The notes under the pieces: model-generated
The model's input: the letters and a program-made list of their open reading frames with translations, nothing else
What the model was told of the DNA's origin: nothing
The model's database searches: none
Translations under genes and position numbers: made by a program
Shown here: one piece after another, positions 8,360-18,000 of the stretch
Numbering within the stretch: position 1 is the stretch's first letter
How the letters are laid out: each line of letters begins with the position of its first letter
Assembly: GCA_030836185.1 (NCBI GenBank)
Contig: JAURQH010000021.1
Location: forward strand, 159,091-223,090
Source of the DNA: Planctomycetota bacterium
GTDB lineage: Bacteria; Planctomycetota; Planctomycetia; Planctomycetales; Planctomycetaceae
Length of the DNA: 64,000 nucleotides
Direction of reading: 5' to 3'

Positions 8360-10513
8360 ATGGACGTCAAAACAACATCCGACATCTACGACAAATTAAA
8401 CTCACTCGCACGCGATTTATGGTGGAGTTGGCAACCAGAAGTTGTCAGCATTTTTCGTGATTTGAACCCGACCAAGTTTCGGCAGGTCGACCATAATCCT
8501 GTCATACTATTAGAAGAATACACTCGACAGGAACTCGAGAACCGTGCTGCTGAACTGATGCTGAATTCGCGCGTGAATTGGGCGTATCGGCGCTGGCAGG
8601 AATATCTGAACTCCCATCAAACATGGGGAGCCACTCACACAGGCTTGCTGGGAAATCAACCAGTCGCCTATTTCTCAGCGGAATTCGGCATCCACGAATC
8701 ACTTCCCAACTATTCGGGTGGCTTGGGTGTTCTTTCGGGAGACCACTTAAAATCAGCGTCGGATTTGGATGTTCCGCTGGTTGCTGTCGGCTTGCTATAT
8801 CAGGAAGGATATTTCCATCAGACGGTGGATGCAGAAGGTCGTCAGCAGGAATCGTATCACCGCATCAATACCGATCATCTCCCGGTAGAAATGGTGAGAA
8901 CCGAAAGTGGTGAGGAAATGGTGATCGCCATTCAGACTCGTGGTGGTGATATCTTCGCTCGGATCTGGAAAGTACGAGTGGGGCGGGTCTCGTTATTTTT
9001 GCTAGATACCCACATTTCTCAAAATACCGAGGAGAATCAACGATTAACCGACCGTCTTTATGGTGGCGATCAATACAAACGCATTCGTCAGGAACTCCTC
9101 CTGGGTGTGGGGGGAGCGCGAGCTTTGCACGCGATGGGTATCACTCCCAGTGTCGTTCATATGAATGAAGGGCATTCGGCGTTTGCTCCGCTGGAATATG
9201 TACGACAACTCATACATGAAGATGGTCGGAGTTACGATGACGCCGTTCGCGACGTGTCGGCGATGAGCGTTTTCACCACACACACGCCGGTCGCTGCCGG
9301 GCACGACCGATTCGACGCGTCTTTGATTGAAGAACATCTCGGACCGCTCGGTGACATGATAGGTCTCGACCATCACGGCATTATGGGGCTCGGTCGTGTT
9401 GACCCTCAGAATCCCGATGAATCATTCTGCATGACAGTGCTGGCGTTCAAAATGAGTAGCTGTGCCAATGCGGTCTCAAACCTGCATGGAGTTGTCAGTC
9501 GCAGAATGTGGTCACACTTATGGCCCTGGAAAATTGAAAAAGAAATTCCCGTCGGCCATATCACCAACGGCGTACATGTTCCCACGTGGCTCTCGGGACA
9601 AATGCGAGTTCTTTACGACCGTGTGTTGCCTGAAGGTTGGTCAAGCCGCACCGGAGAACCCGAAGTTTGGTCCGACTTTGAAAAAATCTCGCCAGGAGAA
9701 TTGTGGGAAACTCACCAGTCTCTCAAAAATCGCCTGATTCAATACGCTCGCGTCAACGCGGCCAATCAAGCAGAACGCCGAGGAGAAAATCCAGAGCAGA
9801 TTGAGCGTTTGCAGGCAGCATTAGATCCTCGTGTTTTGACGATCGGTTTTGCTCGTCGATTTGCTCCGTACAAACGGGCAGACTTGATCCTTCGCGATTT
9901 GTCCGAGTTCCGAAGAATCATTCTGGACTCCGAGCGACCCGTGCAATTGATTTTTGCGGGCAAGTCTCACCCGGCTGACGAAAACGGCAAAGCAATTCTG
10001 CAACGTATCTTCAAATTGATGCAAACTCCAGAGTTCAATGGACGTATTCTGTTCCTGGAAGATTACGACATCAACCTCGCCCGTCATCTGGTACAGGGAG
10101 TCGATGTGTGGCTGAATAATCCCCGAAGACCGTTGGAAGCATCGGGAACCAGCGGCCAAAAAGTCGTTCTTAACGGCGGGCTGAATTGTTCAATTCTGGA
10201 TGGTTGGTGGGCCGAAGCATTTGACGGCGAAAACGGATTTGCCATCGGTGAAGGTCGCTCTCATTCCAATAACGATGTTCAGGACGAACGAGACGCTGTT
10301 GCCTTGCACGATGTCCTCGTCAATGAAGTGATCCCCTTATACTACGATCGCGATGACGACGATCTGCCGCAAGCATGGATTCAACGAATGAAGCGGGCTG
10401 TCCGTACGTTGGGTTGGCGATTCAATGCCGACCGTATGGTGATGGATTATGTCCAATCAACTTATGTTCCTGCAGCAGGCGGGATTTCGTGCGATCTCAA
10501 CTCGGTTCACTAA
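8360..10513 (+). CDS. glgP: Alpha-glucan (glycogen/maltodextrin) phosphorylase, DUF3417-containing type
   Basis: 717 residues. It removes glucose 1-phosphate from alpha-1,4-glucans with PLP and phosphate. Residues 1-100 are the DUF3417 domain of the short actinobacterial/planctomycete-type phosphorylases ('[13 protein letters not shown]'). The catalytic part shows [20 protein letters not shown], then [32 protein letters not shown], and [10 protein letters not shown]. The PLP-lysine region near residue 600 reads [15 protein letters not shown], with Gln where the longer classical enzymes have Met. It lies alone between a terminator and convergent zwf (13-base gap). Together with glgC at 34.4 kb it points to glycogen storage. 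Confidence 0.94.
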   Translation: MDVKTTSDIYDKLNSLARDLWWSWQPEVVSIFRDLNPTKFRQVDHNPVILLEEYTRQELENRAAELMLNSRVNWAYRRWQEYLNSHQTWGATHTGLLGNQPVAYFSAEFGIHESLPNYSGGLGVLSGDHLKSASDLDVPLVAVGLLYQEGYFHQTVDAEGRQQESYHRINTDHLPVEMVRTESGEEMVIAIQTRGGDIFARIWKVRVGRVSLFLLDTHISQNTEENQRLTDRLYGGDQYKRIRQELLLGVGGARALHAMGITPSVVHMNEGHSAFAPLEYVRQLIHEDGRSYDDAVRDVSAMSVFTTHTPVAAGHDRFDASLIEEHLGPLGDMIGLDHHGIMGLGRVDPQNPDESFCMTVLAFKMSSCANAVSNLHGVVSRRMWSHLWPWKIEKEIPVGHITNGVHVPTWLSGQMRVLYDRVLPEGWSSRTGEPEVWSDFEKISPGELWETHQSLKNRLIQYARVNAANQAERRGENPEQIERLQAALDPRVLTIGFARRFAPYKRADLILRDLSEFRRIILDSERPVQLIFAGKSHPADENGKAILQRIFKLMQTPEFNGRILFLEDYDINLARHLVQGVDVWLNNPRRPLEASGTSGQKVVLNGGLNCSILDGWWAEAFDGENGFAIGEGRSHSNNDVQDERDAVALHDVLVNEVIPLYYDRDDDDLPQAWIQRMKRAVRTLGWRFNADRMVMDYVQSTYVPAAGGISCDLNSVH

Positions 10514-10526
10514 AACGAAGAGGTTG

Positions 10527-12068
10527 TCATTTGGGAGGGGATGGCACCCGCCATTCACGCCCATCGTTTGTCATCAACTCCATGGCTTTATCTGGTCCCC
10601 ACGATCCTCCCGCATACGGCAGGGGACCAGAACCATCATTCTGCCAGTGTTCGAGAACCGGAGTCACAAACTGCCAGGCAGCTTCTAACTCATCGCTTCG
10701 AGTAAACAACGTCGAATCGCCTCGCAAGACATCCAGCAACAGTCGCTCATAGGCTTCGGGAAGCTCGAAGGTGAAAGAGTCCTCGTACTCGAAGTCCATC
10801 ATGACGGGGTGTATTTGATACTGCATCCCGGGGCGTTTCGTACCAACTCGCAACGAAATCGATTCTTTCGGTTGGATACGAAAGATCAGCGTATTGGGTT
10901 GGGCTTCCACCATCTGGCACATATCTCCATCACATTCAACCGTGGTAAACAAGTTTAATGGAGGATGTTTGAACTGGACGGCAATCTCGGTCACTCGTTG
11001 TGGCAAGCGTTTTCCTGTCCTCAAATAGAACGGCACACCGGCCCAGCGCCAGTTATCGACATTCACTTTCATCGAAACGTATGTTTCGGTTTCGGACTGA
11101 TCACCAACGCGATCTTCTTCACGATAAGGCAGTGTAGACTCACCCTGATGAGTTCCTGCCACGTATTGTCCTCGAAACGCCCACTCATCGATTTCAGTCC
11201 CGGCCGGTTTGAGTGCCTGCAAGACTTTCAGTTTTTCGTCACGGATATCATTTGCCCGAAACAGCGCAGGAGGCTCCATGGCAATCAGGCAAAGTAATTG
11301 CAGCACATGATTTTGAAGCACATCACGCATCGCTCCCGACGCATCGTAAAGCGCACCACGACCACGCTCCATTCCCTGATCCTCGGCCACGGTGATTTGG
11401 ATATGATCGACATGATTCCGATTAAGCAAAGGTTCGAAGATCGCGTTGCCGCAACGGAAAAGTAAAATATTCTGAACGGTCTCTTTGCCAAGGTAATGGT
11501 CGATGCGATAAATCTGATCTTCGGTCAGCAATCGGCTGAGATGCGCCGTCAACTCTTGTGCAGATTTCAGATCAGTTCCAAATGGTTTCTCAAATACGAT
11601 TCGTAACCAGTGGTCATCATCGCGACCGGGAATCATGCCCTCTGCCGACATATTCTCAATGGCCGGCAAAAATAATTTTGGAGCGGTCGCCATATACACA
11701 ACGCGATTTGGTTTAATGTCTGCCTCGACTTCAATCTCTCTCACATGTTGTTTGAGATTTTCATAATCGGCCTGCTGTGTGATATCTGTTTCAATGTAAT
11801 AAAGTCGAGCCGAGAACGTCGCCCATTCGTCGTCGGTGATATGATCGGTGCGCGAAAATTCATTGACGGCTTGCTTCATCTCGGCTCGGAACTCATCATC
11901 GGTTTTTGTCCGTCGGGCCACACCAATAATCGGGCAGCTTTGCGGTAAAAAACCATCGCGAGAAAGCTGAAACAATGCCGGCATCAACTTACGAGCAGTG
12001 AGATCTCCTGATGCTCCAAAGATGAGTAATGATGCGGGTTCTTTAATAAGATCAGACGCATTGGACAT
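10527..12068 (-). CDS. zwf: Glucose-6-phosphate 1-dehydrogenase
   Basis: 513 residues, the family norm. It oxidises glucose 6-phosphate to 6-phosphogluconolactone, making NADPH for the pentose phosphate pathway. The NADP fold opens with GASGDLTARKLMPALF. The active-site signature RIDHYLGKETVQN lies near residues 187-199 and includes the catalytic His-Tyr-Leu-Gly-Lys. EKPFG and VYMATAP are also conserved. No partner genes (pgl, gnd) are adjacent. It converges on glgP. Confidence 0.97.
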   Translation of the reverse strand: MSNASDLIKEPASLLIFGASGDLTARKLMPALFQLSRDGFLPQSCPIIGVARRTKTDDEFRAEMKQAVNEFSRTDHITDDEWATFSARLYYIETDITQQADYENLKQHVREIEVEADIKPNRVVYMATAPKLFLPAIENMSAEGMIPGRDDDHWLRIVFEKPFGTDLKSAQELTAHLSRLLTEDQIYRIDHYLGKETVQNILLFRCGNAIFEPLLNRNHVDHIQITVAEDQGMERGRGALYDASGAMRDVLQNHVLQLLCLIAMEPPALFRANDIRDEKLKVLQALKPAGTEIDEWAFRGQYVAGTHQGESTLPYREEDRVGDQSETETYVSMKVNVDNWRWAGVPFYLRTGKRLPQRVTEIAVQFKHPPLNLFTTVECDGDMCQMVEAQPNTLIFRIQPKESISLRVGTKRPGMQYQIHPVMMDFEYEDSFTFELPEAYERLLLDVLRGDSTLFTRSDELEAAWQFVTPVLEHWQNDGSGPLPYAGGSWGPDKAMELMTNDGREWRVPSPPK

Positions 12069-12247
12069 GAGAAACAGTCTTCACTATTCAGAATTTCGTG
12101 AGAGCAGCGCTTGGCTGATTCTATCTTAACTGCTGCTGGGTCATTCGGACAGTCAGGAGACAGGCGAGAAGGCCTGTCGAATTGGTGGGGCAGAAGCCTG
12201 GACTCTGACAAAACCAGAGTTAAAACGCACTTTTTTCACTGAGACAA

Positions 12248-12804
12248 TTAGGAAGACTCGTTTGTCTGCTTCGGTTTGAAGTGGCTACGATCTGACTCCC
12301 AGAGAGGATGATATTTGAGTTCTGTCGTGGCTTCTGAAGCATCGACTTCCATCCAATTCTGGAAGCGAGTTTTGTGAACTTCCCAAGCCTGCTTTTTAAT
12401 GTCCGAAATGCACCCGGACTCACGGCCATAAAAGTAGAGTTCCGTCTTTTAAACTTTTCCTGCCAATCGATTCTCTCTTGCGAATCCAAGATCTCTTCTC
12501 GATTTCTTCGTAGAAACACGAGAAATGCTCCCGAGATTTTCGCGATCTGCGGCGCGTAGAGAGTGAAACTCGGGCATTGCAAAACGAACGGGGTCTCTGC
12601 ATCAACTAATTGATACGCAGCCCCAAGATTATAATTCATCCGATTTTCATCGACGTACTGATAACCGGTATCATACGCAATCATTTTTGCAGTAATCGTG
12701 GTACGAGAACGCTGAGGCCCAATGACGAAAATGAATTTATGCTGTTTCAACGACTCAAACATCGATGTGACCTTTCGCACGACTTGTTCTTCTGATGACT
12801 CCAT
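12248..12804 (-). pseudogene. Sulfotransferase-like P-loop protein, broken by a single-base frameshift
   Basis: The ATG at 12804 opens a frame whose first ~118 residues look native: FIFVIGPQRSRTTITAKMIA is a PAPS-binding-type P-loop, and FLVFLRRNREEILDSQERI matches the second sulfotransferase block. Beyond a run of four T (plus strand 12447-12450) the frame turns into low-quality sequence and runs on to 12220. In the neighbouring frame the protein continues sensibly: KTELYFYGRESG, then DIKKQAWEVHKTRFQNWMEV and LKYHPLWESD, ending at 12248. One extra base in the homopolymer would restore about 185 residues. This is either a recent pseudogene or a consensus error. The sulfotransferase call is moderate. 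Confidence 0.7.
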
Positions 12805-12880
12805 CAATTGGCGAGACTAGGTCTGGTAGGACAGCGGTGTCAAGAAGAATGCCTGACACACAATACCAGCGCACAAAAAC

Positions 12881-12925
12881 AGACTCGAAAAAACGAACCT
12901 TGTTAAAAGGCCGTTTCTCGAGTCT
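12881..12925 (-). terminator. Intrinsic terminator downstream of the RidA gene
   Basis: AGACTCGA at 12881 and CGAGTCT ending at 12925 pair, with the stem continuing through AAAACG/CGTTT. Read on the minus strand the stem is followed by GTTTTTG. It sits 27 bases after the RidA stop codon. Confidence 0.65.
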
Positions 12926-12951
12926 GAAAGACTTTCAGCCTCAGCGGGCTA

Positions 12952-13410
12952 TTAAGCCAGTTCGGCAATCACTTCAATTTCAATCGCGATATTGCCGGGC
13001 AAGGAACCCATTCCAATCGCAGATCGTGCAGCACGTCCTTCTTCGCCCCATAGCTCGACAAACAGCTCACTACAACCATTGATCACACTTGGATGTTCGG
13101 TGAAATCAGGAACTGCGTTGACCATGCCGAGAACTTTGATAATCCGTTTCACTTTATCCAGGCTGCCAAGTTGGTCTTTAATGGTTGCCAGCAGTGCGAG
13201 CCCGGTCTGCTGAGCGGCTGCTTTTCCTTCTTCCTGGGTTAGATCGCCGCCAACCTTTCCACTAATTAAAGTGCCGTCCGATTTGAGCGGACCGTGCCCG
13301 GAAAGATAAATCAAGTTCCCGGTTTGCACCAGCGGGCTATACACTCCGGCTGGTTTCGGAGCGGGAGGAAGTTCGAGTCCCAGTTCGGCCAGTTTTGCGT
13401 CTGCACTCAT
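12952..13410 (-). CDS. RidA family (YjgF/YER057c/UK114) protein
   Basis: 152 residues. RidA proteins hydrolyse reactive enamine/imine intermediates released by PLP enzymes such as threonine dehydratase. Family features are YSPLVQTGNLIYLSGHGPL near the start and the late RSAIGMGSLPGNIAIEIEVI, which holds the conserved Arg that binds the imine carboxylate. It belongs to the slightly longer subgroup (about 150 residues) that often has VNAVPDFTEHP. The ATG at 13410 has GGAG upstream. It is a single gene closed by the hairpin at 12881-12925. It is confidently placed in the family, but deaminase activity in this subgroup is not assured. Confidence 0.92.
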   Translation of the reverse strand: MSADAKLAELGLELPPAPKPAGVYSPLVQTGNLIYLSGHGPLKSDGTLISGKVGGDLTQEEGKAAAQQTGLALLATIKDQLGSLDKVKRIIKVLGMVNAVPDFTEHPSVINGCSELFVELWGEEGRAARSAIGMGSLPGNIAIEIEVIAELA

Positions 13411-13593
13411 GATGAAAACTCCTGGTAGCTATCTTTGCGATGGATATGGAATTGGTCAGTAATCAGAGTCTAATCGAAACATCGGTCGAAATCTCGCCTT
13501 CGACAAAATTTTCAGGGTCAGGGTCGTTCGGCTTTGGAATCAATCTCGTTACACTTGTCCAACACAATCAGACGACTCGTAACAGGATACGAT

Positions 13594-14373
13594 ATGGAGA
13601 CGATTCAGGGACACCTCTACGATTACCCCAAATATTACGATCTGATTTTTGGTTCGGACTGGAAAGCCGAATTTGATTTTCTCGAAGACATTTTTGAAAA
13701 ACACACCAACCGTGTCGTCGAGAGACTGTTTGAACCTGCCTGCGGAACAGGGCGTCTTTTGATTAAATTTGCTCAGGCCGGATACACCGTCGCAGGGAAC
13801 GACCTGAATCCCAAAGCCATCGCCTACTGTAATGCGCGTCTGGAGCGGAATCAGTACGCACCGACTGCCGTTGTTGGCGATATGACAGACTTCACGGTCA
13901 CAAAGAAATTCGACGCTGCATTTAATACGATTAATTCCTTTCGACATATCGACAGTGAGAAGGGAGCTGTCGGGCATCTGAAGTGTGTCGCAGATTCTCT
14001 TTACAAAGGCGGGATCTATATTCTCGGTCTACATCTGACTCCGACCGTGGGGCCTCCCATTCAATCCGAATCATGGTCGGCACAGAAAGGCGCGTTATGC
14101 GTCAACTCGCACATGTGGTCTATTGATCTCGATCTCAAGAAGCGGAACGAACATCTCGGGATGACCTTTGATATCTACACACCCAAGAAACAGTTCCGAC
14201 TCGAAGATCGAATGGATTACCGGACTTACACGGCCAAGCAGTTTTCTTCTCTGCTGAACAAAGTCCCCGAATTCGAGACTCTGGAAATTTATGACTTTTC
14301 CTATGAAATCGACGATCCCGTCACAATCAACGAAACCTCTGAAGATGTCGTCTACATTTTACGGAAACGATAA
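13594..14373 (+). CDS. Class I SAM-dependent methyltransferase
   Basis: 259 residues from the ATG at 13594; an earlier in-frame TTG at 13534 is less likely because conserved sequence starts at YDYPKYYDLIFG. The SAM-binding motif I reads LFEPACGTGRLLIKFAQAG, followed by the acidic residue at the end of strand 2 (VAGNDLN), and motif post-I/II ATPTAVVGDMTDF-like text. FNTINSFRHI is the usual motif IV position. The C-terminal strands carry no special domain. Likely a small-molecule methyltransferase; the acceptor is unknown. The stop overlaps the upstream untranslated part of def on the same strand, so the two may be co-transcribed (104 bases apart). Confidence 0.85.
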   Translation: METIQGHLYDYPKYYDLIFGSDWKAEFDFLEDIFEKHTNRVVERLFEPACGTGRLLIKFAQAGYTVAGNDLNPKAIAYCNARLERNQYAPTAVVGDMTDFTVTKKFDAAFNTINSFRHIDSEKGAVGHLKCVADSLYKGGIYILGLHLTPTVGPPIQSESWSAQKGALCVNSHMWSIDLDLKKRNEHLGMTFDIYTPKKQFRLEDRMDYRTYTAKQFSSLLNKVPEFETLEIYDFSYEIDDPVTINETSEDVVYILRKR

Positions 14374-14476
14374 CCCTTCTTGCGTGATCGAACACTCGCC
14401 TACCAAGGCTGTGAGTTCCATACTAAAATACTACCTCAACATCATCGATAGACGCCGACTTGGAAGCCTGATTGCC

Positions 14477-15052
14477 ATGCTGGAAATCGTTAATTATCCA
14501 CACCCTGCCCTCCGCTGGAAATCGAAACCGATTCAGCGCATCGACGCCGAGTTACGAAAAACCGTCGAAGAGATGTTCGAGTTGATGTATGAATTCAAAG
14601 GCATCGGGTTGGCCGCCAATCAGGTGGCGTTGCCGTATCGACTTTTTATTGTTAATCCAACGGGCAACCCGGAGGAAAAGGACCAGGAAATCGTCTTCAT
14701 CAATCCTGAAATCTCACGCCGCAAAGGGAGCATCGAAGGAGAGGAAGGTTGCTTGAGCTTACCGGATGTCTACGGTCAGGTTCGCCGGGCGAACGACATC
14801 GTCGTGGATGCGTTTGATCTTTCCGGTCAGTCTTTTCAATACACGCTGGATGACTTACCGGGACGCGTGGTTCAACATGAATACGATCACATCGATGGCG
14901 TGATGTTCTTTGATCGCATGCAACCGGAAGGGCTCGAAGAGATTCAAACGAAGATTGACGACTTCGAACATACCTTTCGACAGTCACAGCAATCGGGAGA
15001 AACTCCTTCTGATGATGAGTTGAAGAAGCAACTCAAAGTTCTCGAACATTAA
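14477..15052 (+). CDS. def: Peptide deformylase
   Basis: 191 residues from the ATG at 14477; the frame is open further upstream but family sequence begins at MLEIVNYPHPALRWKSKPI. It removes the N-formyl group from new proteins using a bound metal. The three motifs are all present: GIGLAANQ near residue 43, EEGCLSLP near 92, and QHEYDHIDG near 134, providing the Cys and two His metal ligands and the catalytic Glu. The C-terminus is a charged tail. The stop codon overlaps that of the convergent heme protein by four bases. Confidence 0.97.
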   Translation: MLEIVNYPHPALRWKSKPIQRIDAELRKTVEEMFELMYEFKGIGLAANQVALPYRLFIVNPTGNPEEKDQEIVFINPEISRRKGSIEGEEGCLSLPDVYGQVRRANDIVVDAFDLSGQSFQYTLDDLPGRVVQHEYDHIDGVMFFDRMQPEGLEEIQTKIDDFEHTFRQSQQSGETPSDDELKKQLKVLEH

Positions 15053-18000
15053 TCGATGAACTGTTTGAACAATTCTTCCCGATGGAATTCTTCAGCGCCG
15101 CTAGACTCGTGCAAAATGACTGTCCAGCCGAGTTGAAATTTCTCCCCCTCTTTGACCTGAGTTTTCACGTAAGGCTCACGCCGTTCTTTGGGCTGCTTGG
15201 GGAATGGGTTCGTGACAATGACTCCGTAATCGCGTGCATGCAGCCATGAAGGACGCTCATTATTTTTATGGGGCACAACGATCACACCGACAGTACGTTC
15301 ATTGATAGTTCCAAAGTAGTCGAACCACGTCGCCGGTTTCCCCCAAATCTCGGCACCATTTTTCTCACCGCGGTTGTTGAGAATGGTTCCTTTGCCTCCT
15401 TGTACTCGAAGAGGAGACGCGACACGCAAGCCTAACCCTGATTCTTCCTGATCCCCAAAGTAGAAATCGCGATCCGATTGATACGATGCCTGGATATCCA
15501 TAACTATGTTCATCCCAATTTTTCGTATTGTGTACTGGACGATTTCAAAACAAACAGTTTCCGTTTTCGCTTCATTCCAGTAACGATTACGAATCGTGAA
15601 TGAGACCCTTTCACGGTCAGCTTCCGGCTTCTCCACGAACTCGACGAATTCAACTTGAGCCTGTAACCGCCAGTAATCATTCCCGTTGACATCACCGTAT
15701 CCAATCCATAATCCCGGATGCATCACCGGATGGATAATTCCCTCTTCAGCAGTATAGCCGGGATCGATATCCTCTGGTTTACGAGGAGGAAAGTTTCGAG
15801 TGATCTGAATGCCGCTGGGGAGTTTCACATTCACAAAGGCAGGGCGTGTCAATTGCTCATGTCTTTTTAGATAAGTTGCAATTTGTTGATCGGCAAAATG
15901 AATCTGTACCTGATCATCAGAATCCTGTAACCAAAACCCCTTGCGATCACCAATCACTGTTTTGGTGAGCAACCACGCCGTCATGTCGGCAATTTGTTGG
16001 GCCGACATCAATTTATCGAACCCCGCTGGCATCGGTGAGAGTTTCGATCCAATTCGCTCTTCAATCTCAGTTTTGCGAATTTCAATCGGTTCTGCCTTTG
16101 GAGTAATCAAAGTCAATGAGAGTCCACTTTCTTCGATAATCGCTCCCGAATAGGTTTTTCCCTCATTGGTCACAATCGTTTGCTGAGCGAACCCTTCAGT
16201 AATCGCAGCGCTCGGATCAAGAATCGATTTGATAATGATCTCGGGTTTGCGAGCACGCGATCCAAGATCGGTGAGGTCGGGTGCGAATTTCGAGCCGTAG
16301 CCTTCCATCTGGTGGCATTTGATACAACCGGCTCCTTGGGGATGTAAAAATAGTTCGCGTCCCCGAGCAGGATTTGCTGTGGGCATTTTTGCTAATACTT
16401 CTTCTACGGTCACAGCTTGATCAGATGGAGAGAGAAATTTTCGATCAAAAATCACCATGTAGTTTCCGCGGCCAGAATCGTCGATGTGGTTCGTATTTCC
16501 TCCCAGCACAATTTGACCTGCCGGGAAAGACTTACGATAGATGCGAAACGTAGGGTCGGTTGTCACAACTTTTAAGTCCGTCTGGTGAAAACCTTCCGGT
16601 TGTCCAATTTTCATCCATTTGAGAGGAGCATTGATCCGTTCGTCGACACCGACGAGGACATCAACATCCTCTTCGGAATAGAAGCCGAGCCACTGATACC
16701 CCCTCGAACGATCATCGTTATTAGCAACTCGAAGAAAGGGCAATCCTTTCAACTCGATGGGCACTTGAGTGATGGAATAGTCTCGGTCTGTGTAATGTCG
16801 TTTACCGACCGCAAGCCCCGTCCAATCAAACTCGTACGCCGATGGGTTGGGCTTTCTGGGAGATCTCGTTTTCACATCTTTGAGATAGACACTGTGTCGA
16901 TATGGGGGAAGTCGCTTAATGGCATATTGGGCAGTCACGACCTGACTGCTACCTGTTGTCCCACGATTCAGTGACACATTGATTGTTGTATTCTCAGAAA
17001 CGACAACTGGCCCTTGTACTCGGGGCGATGTGAGCGTTGGCTGCGAGCCATCGAGCGTGTAAGTGAGAAAGGCTCCCGGCACATTCGATTTCAGTGTAAG
17101 TTGAACTGATTCATGATATTCTCCGGGAGGCGGTGAGAACTCCACGAGTGGTGATCCACTCCCTGTTTTTTCAAACCAGTCATTGACCATTTGTGCGACG
17201 CGGGAATCTTTATCACTCCGAAATGGCGAAGCGAGCTCTGGGGCAATCGCACCCTCATGGAAAAGTCCCAATAGCGCGGCTAATCGAACTCCCGCGCGAT
17301 CATCCCTCAACCACGTATGACGTTGTTCGACAGTCCCCAATAACCGCATCGCTTGCCAAGCAGAATAAAAAGTGATGCGATCTTCTTCACGAGCTGCCAA
17401 TGTCAGCAAGCTGGGCATCCACTCTGTTTGATTTGCTTGTTGAATTGCAAGAACCACTGCGTGTCGTAATCGCGTTTGAGAGTCTTCAAGCATCTTCACA
17501 AGTCCGACCGGAAGCTTCTGAATGGTGTCATAATTGCGAACGCGATGCGCGAGAATACGAATAGCTTGAATACGATCTGAGAGTGTCACTAAAGGGGATG
17601 TGACAATATTCATCAATTGTCGATCAATCTGAGAATCATCCGACATGCGTCCAAGCGTCCACAGAATCCAGGTTCGCGTTGCTTGAGGAAGATCAGGATC
17701 CTGAAGTTTGAGTTGTAAGTAGTTTGAGGATTCTGTTTCACGTTGCAGGAATTCATCTTGAGCATCGATTCGCCAGCCGGGAATCGAACTTCCCAAATCC
17801 GCCAGGAGTTGATCGAAAGTCCACTCGGCGATTGGTTTTTGACGATGATCGGACTCCCATTTCAAAAGTGGGTTTCCCGTGTATCGAATTCGATAAACGC
17901 GACCGAGATCGACTTGTTTTCCATTTTCAATGGTACCGCCGTAACCGTGTCCCCAACTGAGAACATACAATGATTCATCCGGCCCCACTTCGATGTCGGT

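Noticed and set aside
12220..12447. The open frame after the T run as the true C-terminus of the sulfotransferase-like protein
   Set aside because: Its composition is unlike protein, while the neighbouring frame gives natural, family-like text.
12447..12460. Programmed frameshift signal in the sulfotransferase-like gene
   Set aside because: The TTTAAAA there is in the wrong phase for a -1 slippery heptamer, and a simple homopolymer loss explains the shift.
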